Counted from the first letter of the stretch, positions 28,832-37,602 are shown. The stretch is 64,000 nucleotides of DNA from Nitrobacter sp963807355 (GCA_963807355.1 CAWEBX010000019.1:1-64000), one strand, 5' to 3'. The notes: generated from the letters alone by a model not told the origin. Made by a program: numbers and translations.

Positions 28832-28901
28832 GAGCATGATCCCGACTCGAAGGGCCGCGCCAGCACAAAGTGAAAACCGGGTTTCGGATGAGATCATGCT
28901 C
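28832..28901. repeat. Nitrobacteraceae-type intergenic palindrome
   Basis: GAGCATGATC at the left is mirrored by GATCATGCTC at the right, with AAAACCGGGTTTCGGATGAG between. This layout is a familiar intergenic element in this bacterial family (recalled, not searched). It lies between the convergent DsbA-type and globin genes and may act as a terminator for both. Confidence 0.6.
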
Positions 28902-28974
28902 AATCGAAAGAATGAAACAGAGTTTTGATTCAACGCAGTTGAATCGGACTCTAGTGTAGCGTCAGTTCGTCGGA

Positions 28975-29397
28975 TCACGTCACATTCGTGGAAGCCTGCG
29001 GCGGCCACGGCCGGTCAGGCCGGTAGAACACCGCAATTTTCAGGCTTTCAGCGATGCGTTCGGCCTTTTCCATGAAGGCTGCGCGGATCGGCTCGTCGCA
29101 CAGTTCACAGCAGGTCTCGTCGAACAGTGCGAGCCATTGGGTGAACAGCTCCGGCTTCATGCCCGGTATCACCATGTGCTTCATCATGGGGTTGCCCTTG
29201 TAGCGGCCGGTGGTCAGCATTACCGACGACCAGAACGCGTACATCTTCTCAAGATGGTGGGGCCAGTTATCCTTGATCTTGTTCTCGAAAACCGGCCCCA
29301 ACTCGGAATCGACGCGCACCTTCGTATAAAATGCGTCGACGAGCTGGCGGATGCCGTCCTCGGTCACATGATCCATTTTGTCGGACACAAGTGTCAT
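28975..29397 (-). CDS. Group III truncated hemoglobin
   Basis: Small haem protein expected to handle NO or oxygen. From ATG 29397: MTLVSDKMDHVTEDGIRQLV, ELGPVFENKIKDNWPHHLEK, MYAFWSSVMLTTGRYKGNPM, then MKHMVIPGMKPELFTQWLAL, where the proximal His is in MKHM. 140 residues, normal for the TrHbIII class. The start codon overlaps the stop of the upstream small membrane gene (ATGA), so the two are translationally coupled. The operon is divergent from nsrR with an operator-like dyad between, which points to NO control. Confidence 0.85.
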   Translation of the reverse strand: MTLVSDKMDHVTEDGIRQLVDAFYTKVRVDSELGPVFENKIKDNWPHHLEKMYAFWSSVMLTTGRYKGNPMMKHMVIPGMKPELFTQWLALFDETCCELCDEPIRAAFMEKAERIAESLKIAVFYRPDRPWPPQASTNVT

Positions 29398-29576
29398 GCG
29401 AGAAAAGCCATGACGATGACTCCGCCCACTGTCCAAATCAGTGAATTGACCAACATGCGGACCAGGTGGGAATAATCCCCGGAGTTATTGCGGATTCCGA
29501 GAGCGTTGCAGACGACCGTCCCCGGCAGCAGGAAAGGCTTTGCGACGGTGTCACTGATCGTGGCGTTCTCGCGCAT
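29394..29576 (-). CDS. Small membrane protein co-transcribed with globin
   Basis: 60 residues from ATG 29576 with AAAGGAG correctly placed upstream: MRENATISDTVAKPFLLPGT, VVCNALGIRNNSGDYSHLVR, MLVNSLIWTVGGVIVMAFLA. One C-terminal transmembrane helix. The stop overlaps the globin start by four bases. Not a family known to me; from its context it is part of the NO response. It is too close to the divergent nsrR operator to be anything but the first gene of this transcript. Confidence 0.7.
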   Translation of the reverse strand: MRENATISDTVAKPFLLPGTVVCNALGIRNNSGDYSHLVRMLVNSLIWTVGGVIVMAFLA

Positions 29577-29621
29577 GAAACGCTCCTTTACAAAGGTCAG
29601 CATGCATACATGTGCAGTTGC

Positions 29622-29652
29622 GCAAAAGCAATATCTAAAATATAGCTTTTGC
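29622..29652. promoter_or_regulatory. Predicted NsrR operator (dyad)
   Basis: An inverted repeat centred on base 29637: the left half GCAAAAGCAATATCT pairs with the right half AAATATAGCTTTTGC at 13 of 15 positions. The inner part AAGCAATAT-N3-AAATATAGCTT has the length and AT-rich layout of NsrR sites. It lies 45 bases before the divergent small membrane gene and 27 before nsrR, so it could control both directions. Confidence 0.6.
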
Positions 29653-29678
29653 GTGACCGTCGTCACGGGAAAATTTGC

Positions 29679-30131
29679 ATGCGCCTCACCACCTATTCGG
29701 ACTACGCGTTGCGGGTACTGATGTATCTCGCACTCAAGTCCGATGGGCTGTCGACAATCGCAGAGATCGCTGGGAGCTATAAGATTTCCGAGGCTCACCT
29801 GATGAAGGTGGTTCATCAATTGGGGGTAGCGGGATATATCGAAACCGTGCGCGGCCGCGGCGGCGGACTGCGCCTCGCCAAGCCCGCCGAGACAATCGGG
29901 CTGGCGGAGGTCATTCGTACGACTGAGCCGGATATGGCGATCGTGTCGTGCTTGAAGCCGCTTAACGCGCCCTGCATGATCAATCCGAGCTGCGTGCTCA
30001 AGCGCGCGTTGGAGCGGGCGCAACGGGCTTTCATGGAGGTTCTGGAAGGATATACGCTGGCCGATCTCGCGGCTCCCCGCGGACGTCTTTCAAGTCTGCT
30101 TGGCATCTCTCCAAACGCATCAACGCAATAA
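29679..30131 (+). CDS. nsrR: Rrf2-family NO-sensing repressor NsrR
   Basis: Fe-S cluster repressor that is inactivated by NO. ATG 29679 (MRLTTYSDYALRVLMYLALK) is the standard family start. Winged helix with TIAEIAGSYKISEAHLMKVV and GYIETVRGRGGGLRLAKPA. Cluster cysteines are Cys91, Cys99 and Cys105 (SCLKPLNAPCMINPSC). 150 residues. It is divergent from the globin operon, with the dyad at 29622-29652 as the likely operator and probable autoregulation. Confidence 0.9.
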   Translation: MRLTTYSDYALRVLMYLALKSDGLSTIAEIAGSYKISEAHLMKVVHQLGVAGYIETVRGRGGGLRLAKPAETIGLAEVIRTTEPDMAIVSCLKPLNAPCMINPSCVLKRALERAQRAFMEVLEGYTLADLAAPRGRLSSLLGISPNASTQ

Positions 30132-30211
30132 AAGTCAGATGGCGGACTGGCGCGGCTTCCGGCAAAGACAGCGTCATGAAGTCCACGGCGCCGTGATCAG
30201 CGGAGCCTCGG

Positions 30212-30256
30212 TTAGTGAAGTCTTGCTTAGTGTAGCCTTGCTTAGTGAAGTCTTGG
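30212..30256. repeat. Three tandem 15-base units
   Basis: TTAGTGAAGTCTTGC, TTAGTGTAGCCTTGC and TTAGTGAAGTCTTGG follow each other exactly. The rightmost unit contains the last codons and stop of the trypsin-like gene on the minus strand; the other two repeat that gene end beyond its stop codon. Confidence 0.8.
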
Positions 30257-31213
30257 CCTCTTCAGCATCCGGGCACGGTCGGTGGATTTTATCACCACGT
30301 CGAAGGTGTCTCCCTCGCGATGGAGCGTCAGCGGCACATCGACGCCCGCGGGACCCAGCGCCCACAATTTGCGATAGAGCTGGGCCGCGTCCGACACCTT
30401 TTCTCCCTTCACCGCAAGGATCGCGTCGCCAGCGCGCAGTTCGGCGCGGTCTGCCGGTCCTTTTGGCACGATGCCGACGGCGACCACCCTGTCTTCGATC
30501 TCGGCGGTGAATATGCCGAGCCAGGGTCGGGCCGGCTTGTTGACCTGCCCAAACTTCCGCAGGTCGTCGAGAACGGGCTTCAGCAGATCAATCGGCACGT
30601 TCATATTGAGATGCTCGTTCCGGCGAGCGTCCTCCCGCTCGAGCTGCAACGAGCCGATCCCGATCAATTCGCCAGCTGCCGAGATCAGGCCGGTGCCGCC
30701 CCAATTGGGATGCGCCGGGCGAGTGAAGATGGCTTCGTCGATAAGGTATTCCCAGTAGCCGGCGAATTCCTCCTTTGAGATGACTTGGCCGGCGAGCGAA
30801 CGGGACCGTCCGCCAACTCCGGCGACCACGACCGGGTCATTGACTTTGGCGGCGGCCGACGAGCCTAGCGGCAGCGGTTCAAGATCGAGATCACCGAGTG
30901 CCTGTACCAGGCCGAAGCCGCTTTCCCGATCGACGCCAACCGTGTCCGCCTGCACCACGCGGCCGTCCGCAAGATGCAGCCAGACAGATTCCGCCTCGGT
31001 GACGACATAGCCAATCGTCAGAACGAGGCCATCGGCGATCACGACGCCATTCCCGGCGCGCTCGGTGCCGAGGGTGTCCGCGGTGAGGGCATCGGGCGGA
31101 ACAATAGAATGCAGTCCGACGACGGTGGACAGCGCGCGGTCCAGATCGAAGCGGTAGTCCTCCGGACGCGGCTGGGCGGAGCTTGGCACCTTCCATTCGG
31201 TCAATGAAGCCAT
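30242..31213 (-). CDS. HtrA-like (S1C) protein without catalytic triad, with PDZ domain
   Basis: From ATG 31213, 323 residues with no clear signal peptide. The trypsin-like domain is recognisable (GNGVVIADGLVLTIGYVVTE, PLPLGSSAAAKVNDPVVVAG, AGELIGIGSLQLERE), but the usual His of L-T-x-x-H-V is Tyr69, the Asp region reads DRESGFGLV, and the Ser motif G-N-S-G-G is N-W-G-G-T-G. A PDZ domain follows: ARPWLGIFTAEIEDRVVAVG, VPKGPADRAELRAGDAILAV. So it probably binds, rather than cleaves, proteins. The same triad-less form is, to my recollection, common in relatives, so it is not recent decay. Confidence 0.8.
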   Translation of the reverse strand: MASLTEWKVPSSAQPRPEDYRFDLDRALSTVVGLHSIVPPDALTADTLGTERAGNGVVIADGLVLTIGYVVTEAESVWLHLADGRVVQADTVGVDRESGFGLVQALGDLDLEPLPLGSSAAAKVNDPVVVAGVGGRSRSLAGQVISKEEFAGYWEYLIDEAIFTRPAHPNWGGTGLISAAGELIGIGSLQLEREDARRNEHLNMNVPIDLLKPVLDDLRKFGQVNKPARPWLGIFTAEIEDRVVAVGIVPKGPADRAELRAGDAILAVKGEKVSDAAQLYRKLWALGPAGVDVPLTLHREGDTFDVVIKSTDRARMLKRPRLH

Positions 31214-31340
31214 GCGGATTCTCCGTGCGGTGCATATGCGGACAGCGTTCGTAGGCATCAGAAGATGTAGCAATGCCTTATGCGAGGAATCAGCTTGTGG
31301 GCTAGGCGTTCTCCGTGAAAGCGGCATGGCGACGTTGCGG

Positions 31341-31898
31341 CTAAGGATCGAGTTCGGTGTCCCAATAGAGATAGTCCAACCAGCTGTCGTGCAGATAGTT
31401 CGGTGGAAACAACCTGCCGTTTCGGTGCAACTGATGCACGGTCGGCGCGAACGGTGCCTGACGCGGGAACATCCCGGCCTGTTGTGGCGTCAGGTTGCCC
31501 TTCCGCAGATTGCACGGTGAGCAGGCAGCGACAACGTTGTCCCAGGTGGTTTGACCGCCCTTGCTGCGCGGAATGATGTGGTCGAAGGTGAGATCCTCGA
31601 CAGCTGTGCAATACTGACACATGAACCTGTCGCGCAGGAATACATTAAAGCGGGTGAAGGCGGGGTGGGTCGACGGCTTCACGAAAGACTTCAGCGACAC
31701 CACGCTCGGAAGCTGCATTTCGAACGAGGGGCTGCGCACCGCGCGGTCGTAGTGTTCAACAATGTTGACGCGATCGAGGAACACCGCCTTGATCGCATCC
31801 TGCCACGACCAAAGAGACAGCGGATAGTAACTCAGCGGCCGGAAGTCTGCGTTCAGGACCAGCACCGGCCAGCCGCCCTGTGAGACATGCGCGTTCAA
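31341..31898 (-). CDS. HNH endonuclease family protein
   Basis: 185 residues: GWPVLVLNADFRPLSYYPLS, LWSWQDAIKAVFLDRVNIVE, then a zinc-binding C-x-x-C (MCQYC), the HNH core DLTFDHIIPRSKGGQTTWDN and VVAACSPCNLRKGN. Start is TTG 31898, immediately after an in-frame TAA and with GGAGG at proper spacing; no ATG gives the conserved N-terminus. Widely conserved in Alphaproteobacteria; role unproven, probably DNA processing or repair. Confidence 0.85.
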   Translation of the reverse strand: MNAHVSQGGWPVLVLNADFRPLSYYPLSLWSWQDAIKAVFLDRVNIVEHYDRAVRSPSFEMQLPSVVSLKSFVKPSTHPAFTRFNVFLRDRFMCQYCTAVEDLTFDHIIPRSKGGQTTWDNVVAACSPCNLRKGNLTPQQAGMFPRQAPFAPTVHQLHRNGRLFPPNYLHDSWLDYLYWDTELDP

Positions 31899-32200
31899 TT
31901 AGCGCCTCCAGAGCACTTCCCGACAAAGTGAAACGCCGGTTTGCCGCGGAAAATGCATCCAATATCTATGACTGAGCGCACTCTGATCGCAAACCGGCAC
32001 TTTTGCGGAGCACGCTCCAGTTCCATGTTCGGCCGCATCGGCTTTGAGGCGGCTTACGATGGCATAGTACAGTCAGCGTGACGGGATTGTGAAGAGCGTA
32101 AGCCCGGCTTTTCTGCTGGGCCAGCTCGTCAGCTGGTCTGGACCTCCTCCACCCCCGGCGCGGCAAGAAGCAAAAACCGCCAACCCTTGTTGCGGAATCG

Positions 32201-33721
32201 CTAGGAGGACAGCTTGGCGAGAGCCTGGCTCAGCTCATGAATTTCGTAGGGTTTTCGAAGAACGTGAAAGTCCAGCTTGCGTCCAGCAAGAGCTTCGCTG
32301 TAGCCGGTGGCAAGCAACACCGGCAAGTGCGGATACGTCGCGCGGAGCATCTTGGCCAGACCGAGACCATCTATTTTTCCCGGCATCACGATATCGGTGA
32401 AGACCAAATCGATACCATCACGCTCGATCTCTAACAACGCAGCCTCTGCATTGTTGGAGACTCGCACGCGATAGCCAAGCTGTTCAAGCAGTCCCGCGCT
32501 CGCCTCCGCGACATCCGGATTGTCTTCGACGAGCAGGACAGTGCCACCTCTCGCTCTCGTGCCGCGACGGCTCGACCCGCTTTCCTCTGCGCAAAGCGTT
32601 TCGGTGGGCGGAAGATAGAGCGTAACTGTGGTACCATAACCGAGTTCGCTCTCGATGCCGACATGCCCTCCGGCTTGATGAGCGAAACCATGCACCTGTG
32701 ATAATCCGAGACCCGTTCCTTTTCCGGCGGGTTTCGTCGTAAAGAACGGGTCGAACACCTTTGCAAGGATATCTGTCGGAATACCGTCTCCGGTATCCTC
32801 AACTGAGATGGCGACATAGCGTCCTTCGGGCTCGTCCGTTTTGGTTATGTTTCTCGCCTTCACGATGACCTGCCCACCATCGGTCATAGCGTCGCGCGCG
32901 TTGATGACCAGGTTGAGCAGCGCCGTCTCGAATTCGGTTGCATCGATCGTGACCGGCCACGAGTCGTCGAGCGCGTCGATATGCAGGGTGATCGCCTTGC
33001 CAAGGCCGCTCTGGAGAACCTCGGCGATTGATTGAATGCGTTCAGAGACATCGGTCGGCAAGGGGTTGACGCTTTGCCGCCGGGAGAACGTCAGGAGTTG
33101 CCTGGTGAGCGTGGCCCCGCGTTTGGTTGCCGTCTCGATGGCGTGAACCGCCCGCAGCGCTTTCGGTTCGTTCTCGACAATTTTTTTCAATGTTTGGATG
33201 TTGCCGCTGACGATCATCAGCAGATTGTTGAAGTCGTGAGCGACTCCGCCCGTGAGCTGGCCGAGCGCATCCATCTTCTGCGATTCCGCGAGTTGCCGCT
33301 GCACGCGCTCGAGCTTCTGCTGGGCCTCACGGCGTTCCGTGATATCCCGCGTGACCTTTGCAAAACCGATGAGATTTCCGAAGTCGTCGCGAATGGCGTC
33401 AATAACGACGCTGGCCCAGAAAAAGGAACCGTCCTTACGGACCCGCCAACCTTCTTCGTCGTATCGCCCCGTGGAACTGGCAATGTTTAAAGCCCGGGCG
33501 GGTCGCCCGGCGGCGCGGTCTGAGTCCGTATAAAAACGCGCGAAGTTCTGGCCGATGATTTCGTCGGGATGATATCCCTTGATACGTTCCGCACCCGCGT
33601 TCCAGTTGATGATGGTCCCCGTAGGATCCAGCATGAAGATCGCGTAGTCGATAACCCCTTGAACAAGAATCCGATGCTCGCTGTCGAACAGGCCTTTGTT
33701 GTTATTATGGTTTTTTGGCAT
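32201..33721 (-). CDS. Soluble hybrid PAS sensor histidine kinase with receiver domain
   Basis: 506 residues. A PAS domain with PAC (GVIDYAIFMLDPTGTIINWN, GYHPDEIIGQNFARFY, IGFAKVTRDITERREAQQKL), then HisKA with GQLTGGVAHDFNNLLMIVSG (phospho-His in A-H-D-F-N-N), HATPase with NLVINARDAM, DTGDGIP and GKGTGLGLSQVHGFA. The C-terminal receiver VLLVEDNPDVAEASAGLLEQ has phospho-Asp in VFTDIVMPG and Lys in RKPYE. No membrane helices; cytoplasmic. Start ATG 33721. Likely phosphorelay with an unlinked regulator. Confidence 0.9.
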   Translation of the reverse strand: MPKNHNNNKGLFDSEHRILVQGVIDYAIFMLDPTGTIINWNAGAERIKGYHPDEIIGQNFARFYTDSDRAAGRPARALNIASSTGRYDEEGWRVRKDGSFFWASVVIDAIRDDFGNLIGFAKVTRDITERREAQQKLERVQRQLAESQKMDALGQLTGGVAHDFNNLLMIVSGNIQTLKKIVENEPKALRAVHAIETATKRGATLTRQLLTFSRRQSVNPLPTDVSERIQSIAEVLQSGLGKAITLHIDALDDSWPVTIDATEFETALLNLVINARDAMTDGGQVIVKARNITKTDEPEGRYVAISVEDTGDGIPTDILAKVFDPFFTTKPAGKGTGLGLSQVHGFAHQAGGHVGIESELGYGTTVTLYLPPTETLCAEESGSSRRGTRARGGTVLLVEDNPDVAEASAGLLEQLGYRVRVSNNAEAALLEIERDGIDLVFTDIVMPGKIDGLGLAKMLRATYPHLPVLLATGYSEALAGRKLDFHVLRKPYEIHELSQALAKLSS

Positions 33722-33833
33722 TTCCCGACGCTTAACTCCACAGCCCGTCGGTATAATCTGCGTTCGGTCGAAAAGTTCCCATCTTGCGTATGAGCGCAGG
33801 CCGTCCGCGCTGCCGACGCCAACGTAATCCCGT

Positions 33834-34487
33834 CTACTTCGGTTCGGGAACGATACCTTCTCTGCGCTTGATCACCTTATAGTATGCCCACCACAAATGC
33901 GCTGCAGCCCCGCGCAACGGTCGCCATGGCTCCGCGAGCGGCGCCATCTGTTTCGGCGTCGGCCGCATCGTCAGCCCGAGGCCGACCTTGATCGCCTCCT
34001 GGAGCGCGACGTCGCCGGCGGGCCAGGCATCGCCATGGCCAAGGCAGAACAGCAGATAAACGTCAGCGGTCCACGGTCCGATGCCGCGATGCCGGACCAG
34101 CGTCGCATGGGCGGCGTCGGCATCCTCTTCAGCGAGCACGTCCAGGTTGAGCCGGCTCGCCGAGATCTCGCGCGCGAGCAGCTTCAGCGTGGCGATCTTT
34201 GCCGCTGACAATCCCAGCCGGCCAAGTCGGTCGGCGCGCGCCGTGCGAATCGCGTCGTGGTGGAACGGCTCGAAGGCGGCGCTGAGTCGTCCCCAGATCG
34301 CGCCGGCGCTTGCGGTGGACAATTGCTGGCCACAGACGATTGCGGCGAGACCTTCGAAACCAGGCTCGCGCCGGCGCAGGGCGGGAAGGCCGGTGCGCGC
34401 GAGGATCGGTTTTAGCCGAGAATCCTGCTTCACCAACGCGCTGACCGCGTCGTCAAGATCGGATTGGGTTTCCAGGCGGACCGTCAT
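33834..34487 (-). CDS. DNA-3-methyladenine glycosylase (AlkA, HhH-GPD)
   Basis: Removes alkylated bases from DNA. 217 residues: LAAIVCGQQLSTASAGAIWG, then the helix-hairpin-helix LVRHRGIGPWTADVYLLFCL and catalytic Asp in WPAGDVALQEAI. C-terminal WRPLRGAAAHLWWAYYKVIK matches the family end R-P-x-R-x-x-A-x-x-x-L-W. It lacks the N-terminal domain of E. coli AlkA, as usual for the short type. Divergent from gluQ by 45 bases. Confidence 0.88.
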   Translation of the reverse strand: MTVRLETQSDLDDAVSALVKQDSRLKPILARTGLPALRRREPGFEGLAAIVCGQQLSTASAGAIWGRLSAAFEPFHHDAIRTARADRLGRLGLSAAKIATLKLLAREISASRLNLDVLAEEDADAAHATLVRHRGIGPWTADVYLLFCLGHGDAWPAGDVALQEAIKVGLGLTMRPTPKQMAPLAEPWRPLRGAAAHLWWAYYKVIKRREGIVPEPK

Positions 34488-34532
34488 TCGTTAGTACTTC
34501 AGCGTCACGGTCGGTTATGCAAGCAAAGATCA

Positions 34533-35405
34533 ATGCCGCCACCCGTTCTCCGTTTTGCACCGTCGTCGAACGGTTTTCTGCATCTCGGACACGCCTTTTC
34601 AGCGCTCATGAATTTTGAATCCGCCCAGCGGAGGAAAGGCCGATTTCTACTGCGGATAGAGGACATTGATGCAACCCGGTGCCGTCCCGAGTTTGAAACG
34701 GCGATCTACCAAGACCTCGCCTGGCTTGGCGTTTCATGGGAGATTCCGGTGCGACGGCAGTCAGAGCACCTTGCCGATTATCGCGCAGCACTCGACCGCC
34801 TCGCTGCGCTTGGAGTGCTTTACCCGAGTTTCGAGAGCAGCGCTGAGATTGCGGCGCTCGTCAAAGCTCGCGAAGTAGATGGCGCTTGGCCGCGCGATCC
34901 CGATGGCGTACCACTTTATCCGGGTACAGCGAAATCGCTCGCGGCCACTGAACGCGAACGGCGGCTGCGGTCCGGCGCACCCTTTGCGTTGCGTCTGGAT
35001 ATGGAGGCGGCGTGCCGGCTCGCAGGTCGTCTCACGTGGATCGAGAGGGGCTCCGGCCCGGACGGGGAGACTGGCGAGGTTCTCGCGCGGCCGGAAGTCT
35101 GGGGTGATGTCATTCTCGCCCGGAAGGACATCCCGACCAGCTATCATTTGTCGGTTGTGATCGACGATGCGCTCCAGGGGATTACCGACGTGATGCGCGG
35201 GCAGGATCTGTTCGGGTCGACCGCCGTGCACCGGCTGCTGCAAAAAATCCTGGACTTGCCTCAGCCGGTTTACAACCACCACGATCTAATCCGCGATGGC
35301 GACGGGAAGAAGTTGTCCAAGTCGTCAGAGGCGATCGGGTTGGGGGAGCTACGCACCCGCGGAATGACGCCCGGGAAGGTCCGCAGCTTTGTCGGCCTGC
35401 CTTGA
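34533..35405 (+). CDS. gluQ: Glutamyl-Q tRNA(Asp) synthetase
   Basis: Attaches glutamate to the queuosine base of tRNA-Asp. ATG 34533 (MPPPVLRFAPSSNGFLHLGH) shows the HIGH-type motif HLGHA; RFLLRIEDIDATRCRPEFET follows, and KKLSKSS is the KMSKS equivalent. 290 residues, so only the catalytic domain of glutamyl-tRNA synthetase and no anticodon domain, as expected for GluQRS. A longer in-frame extension upstream to 34464 lacks homology and overlaps the alkA promoter. Confidence 0.9.
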   Translation: MPPPVLRFAPSSNGFLHLGHAFSALMNFESAQRRKGRFLLRIEDIDATRCRPEFETAIYQDLAWLGVSWEIPVRRQSEHLADYRAALDRLAALGVLYPSFESSAEIAALVKAREVDGAWPRDPDGVPLYPGTAKSLAATERERRLRSGAPFALRLDMEAACRLAGRLTWIERGSGPDGETGEVLARPEVWGDVILARKDIPTSYHLSVVIDDALQGITDVMRGQDLFGSTAVHRLLQKILDLPQPVYNHHDLIRDGDGKKLSKSSEAIGLGELRTRGMTPGKVRSFVGLP

Positions 35406-35525
35406 AACTGCCGCAACGCGGCTGCGTTGGTTGGCCGTAAAGCATCTTTGCACGACAAATCATCCCCGACGTGACTCGCGCGTTCGAGCCGTGGCATGCT
35501 GGCGCGGGGTGGGGAAAGCAAAATC

Positions 35526-36782
35526 ATGGCGCCGACATCGCGCGGGTTGCGCAGGTCGCCGAAGCCTAAAAGGCGACCGGCGAGAAAGCGGGTTCTGAAG
35601 AAGTCCTCGAAGATTGCAAAGACCAGGCGGCCGTCTTCTCAATCCACGTCTGGCGTTGTCGAGGCTGCGCTCGCCGCGTTTGCGCATGAGGTGCGTACAC
35701 CGCTCACCGGGATTCTCGCCATCAGTGATCTGCTCGCCACCTCCGATCTCGGCGAGCGCGAGCGGCGCTGGGTTGAGACCATCAAGGCGGGCGCTGACCA
35801 TCTCGCCAGTCTGGCGACGTTGTTCGTCGATGCGGCGCGAAGCCGCCGTTCGGCGCCGGGCGGACGGCAGGATTTCTTCGATCTGCGCGCGCTGGCGCGC
35901 AACGCTGGCGATTCGCTGGCCGGCCGCGCAACGGCCAAGGGCCTGCGCTCTGCTGTCGAAATTTCAGACAGATTGCCGGTGTTCGTGACCGGCGATGCCG
36001 TCCGCCTGCGCGCGGCGCTGGAGAATCTCATCGACAATGCGGTCAAGTTTACCGAGCAGGGTGACGTTGTCCTCAAGGTTACGGCGCCGCGGCGGTCAGG
36101 AGAACAAATAGGCGTGACCTTCGTGGTATCCGATAGCGGGATCGGCTTGTCTCTCGCCGAAATCCGGCGGCTGTTCCGGCCGTACTCGCAGGCCAATGTC
36201 TCTATTGCATCGCGCTTCGGCGGCGCCGGCCTCGGGCTCTCCTCGGTGAAGCAACTGGCCCGCGCGATGGGCGGAGATGTCACGGCGACGCAGCGGCGCG
36301 GTGGCGGCACCACGTTCACCTTCACCGTTCTGCTGACGCCAGCTAACGGACCGGCAGCGATCCAGTCTGGCGACGACCTCGATAGGTCTTCGGATGTTTC
36401 GAGCGGACTCCGCGTTCTCAGCGTTGAGGATAATCCGTTCGGGCGCGTCGTGCTCAACACAATTCTCACCGAACTTGGCCATCAGGCCGAGTTCGTCGGA
36501 CGAGGCGAGGATGCCGTTCAGCGCATCGCGCAAGGAGGATTCGATGCGGTGCTGATGGATATGGTGCTGCCTGGGATCACTGGGATTGAGGCGATCGGAC
36601 GTATCCGGGCGCTTGATGCGCCCGTGGGGCGCGTTGCCATCATCGGCGTGTCCGGCAGGAGCGCCGATGAGGCGGCATCGCGCGCAGCCGGGGGCGACGC
36701 GTTTCTGGTCAAGCCTGTTTCTCCTCGGGCTTTAGCGACTGCGCTGCTTGAAGCGAAACACCGCGCGGCAAGCTCGACTTGA
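35526..36782 (+). CDS. Cytoplasmic histidine kinase with receiver domain
   Basis: 418 residues from ATG 35526; a basic N-terminal tail (RRSPKPKRRPARKRVLKKSS) is followed by HisKA with phospho-His in FAHEVRTPLTGILAISDLL, HATPase with ENLIDNAVKFTEQGDVV, DSGIGLS and FGGAGLGLSSVKQLARAMGG, then a receiver LRVLSVEDNPFGRVVLNTIL with phospho-Asp in LMDMVLPG and Lys in LVKPVSP. No sensor domain and no membrane helix. Its 3-prime end overlaps the convergent yihY-type gene by 74 bases. Confidence 0.88.
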   Translation: MAPTSRGLRRSPKPKRRPARKRVLKKSSKIAKTRRPSSQSTSGVVEAALAAFAHEVRTPLTGILAISDLLATSDLGERERRWVETIKAGADHLASLATLFVDAARSRRSAPGGRQDFFDLRALARNAGDSLAGRATAKGLRSAVEISDRLPVFVTGDAVRLRAALENLIDNAVKFTEQGDVVLKVTAPRRSGEQIGVTFVVSDSGIGLSLAEIRRLFRPYSQANVSIASRFGGAGLGLSSVKQLARAMGGDVTATQRRGGGTTFTFTVLLTPANGPAAIQSGDDLDRSSDVSSGLRVLSVEDNPFGRVVLNTILTELGHQAEFVGRGEDAVQRIAQGGFDAVLMDMVLPGITGIEAIGRIRALDAPVGRVAIIGVSGRSADEAASRAAGGDAFLVKPVSPRALATALLEAKHRAASST

Positions 36783-37602
36783 TGATCGCCGCGTTCAGTT
36801 CGCCGCCGAAAACGAAGATCGCGGCGATGAAATAGAGAAATACCAGCGCGATGACGACCGATGCGAGGCCCGCATACATCGTGACGTAATTGTTGGCGAA
36901 GCGTGCAAGATAAAGGCCGAAGCCGACGCCCGACATCAGTGAGGCCAGCATGGTGAAGATGATGCCGGGGATGATCTGCAGAAAGGATCGCCGACCCGCC
37001 GGCAGCCACGCGTGTAGGATCAGCAGCGCGGCAAACATCGCAAGGATGGTAATGCCATAGCGGGCGAGGTTGAGCAGGCTTTCATTCGATTCGACGATCA
37101 GCGGGATATGGCGTTTCGCGGCGGCGATGATCAACGGACCGAGCACGATCAGGAACGCCATCGCCAACGTTGTCACCGCGGCAACGAGCGTATATCCGAT
37201 CGATTCCAGTCGTAGCCAGTACCAGCGGCGCATCTCGATCACCGCATAGGCGCGGTTCAAGGCGACCCGCAGGCTTTCGACGCCGTTCGACGCGAAGTAG
37301 ACCGCGAGCACGAGACCGACTGTCAGCGCATCGCCGCGCGATGTCGTCAGCACGTCATGGATTTCGCGCGACAACGTATTGGCGACCTGATCCGGCCAAA
37401 TCTGTAGCATCAGGTCTGCCGCCTGGTCGGCGAGCCCCTTGGATCCGAAGAAGCCCGCCAGGGACGTAAGGACAATCAGGAACGGGAATAGCGCCATCAG
37501 CGCCGATAGCGCGATATGGCTTGCGATTGCCCAGCCGTCGTCGGCAAGAAACGTGTAGAAGGCGTCCGTTCCGACCAGACAGAGGTATCGGATTTGTCTC
37601 AC
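36709..37602 (-). CDS. YihY/BrkB-family inner-membrane protein
   Basis: 297 residues with six membrane helices. Family signatures include ALSALMALFPFLIVLTSLAG, GLVLAVYFASNGVESLRVAL, NRAYAVIEMRRWYWLRLESI and YVTMYAGLASVVIALVFLYF. Function in other bacteria is unsettled (formerly annotated as ribonuclease BN). Start ATG 37602. The C-terminal 24 codons lie opposite the end of the histidine kinase gene. Confidence 0.88.
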   Translation of the reverse strand: MRQIRYLCLVGTDAFYTFLADDGWAIASHIALSALMALFPFLIVLTSLAGFFGSKGLADQAADLMLQIWPDQVANTLSREIHDVLTTSRGDALTVGLVLAVYFASNGVESLRVALNRAYAVIEMRRWYWLRLESIGYTLVAAVTTLAMAFLIVLGPLIIAAAKRHIPLIVESNESLLNLARYGITILAMFAALLILHAWLPAGRRSFLQIIPGIIFTMLASLMSGVGFGLYLARFANNYVTMYAGLASVVIALVFLYFIAAIFVFGGELNAAIIKSSLPRGVSLQAAQSLKPEEKQA

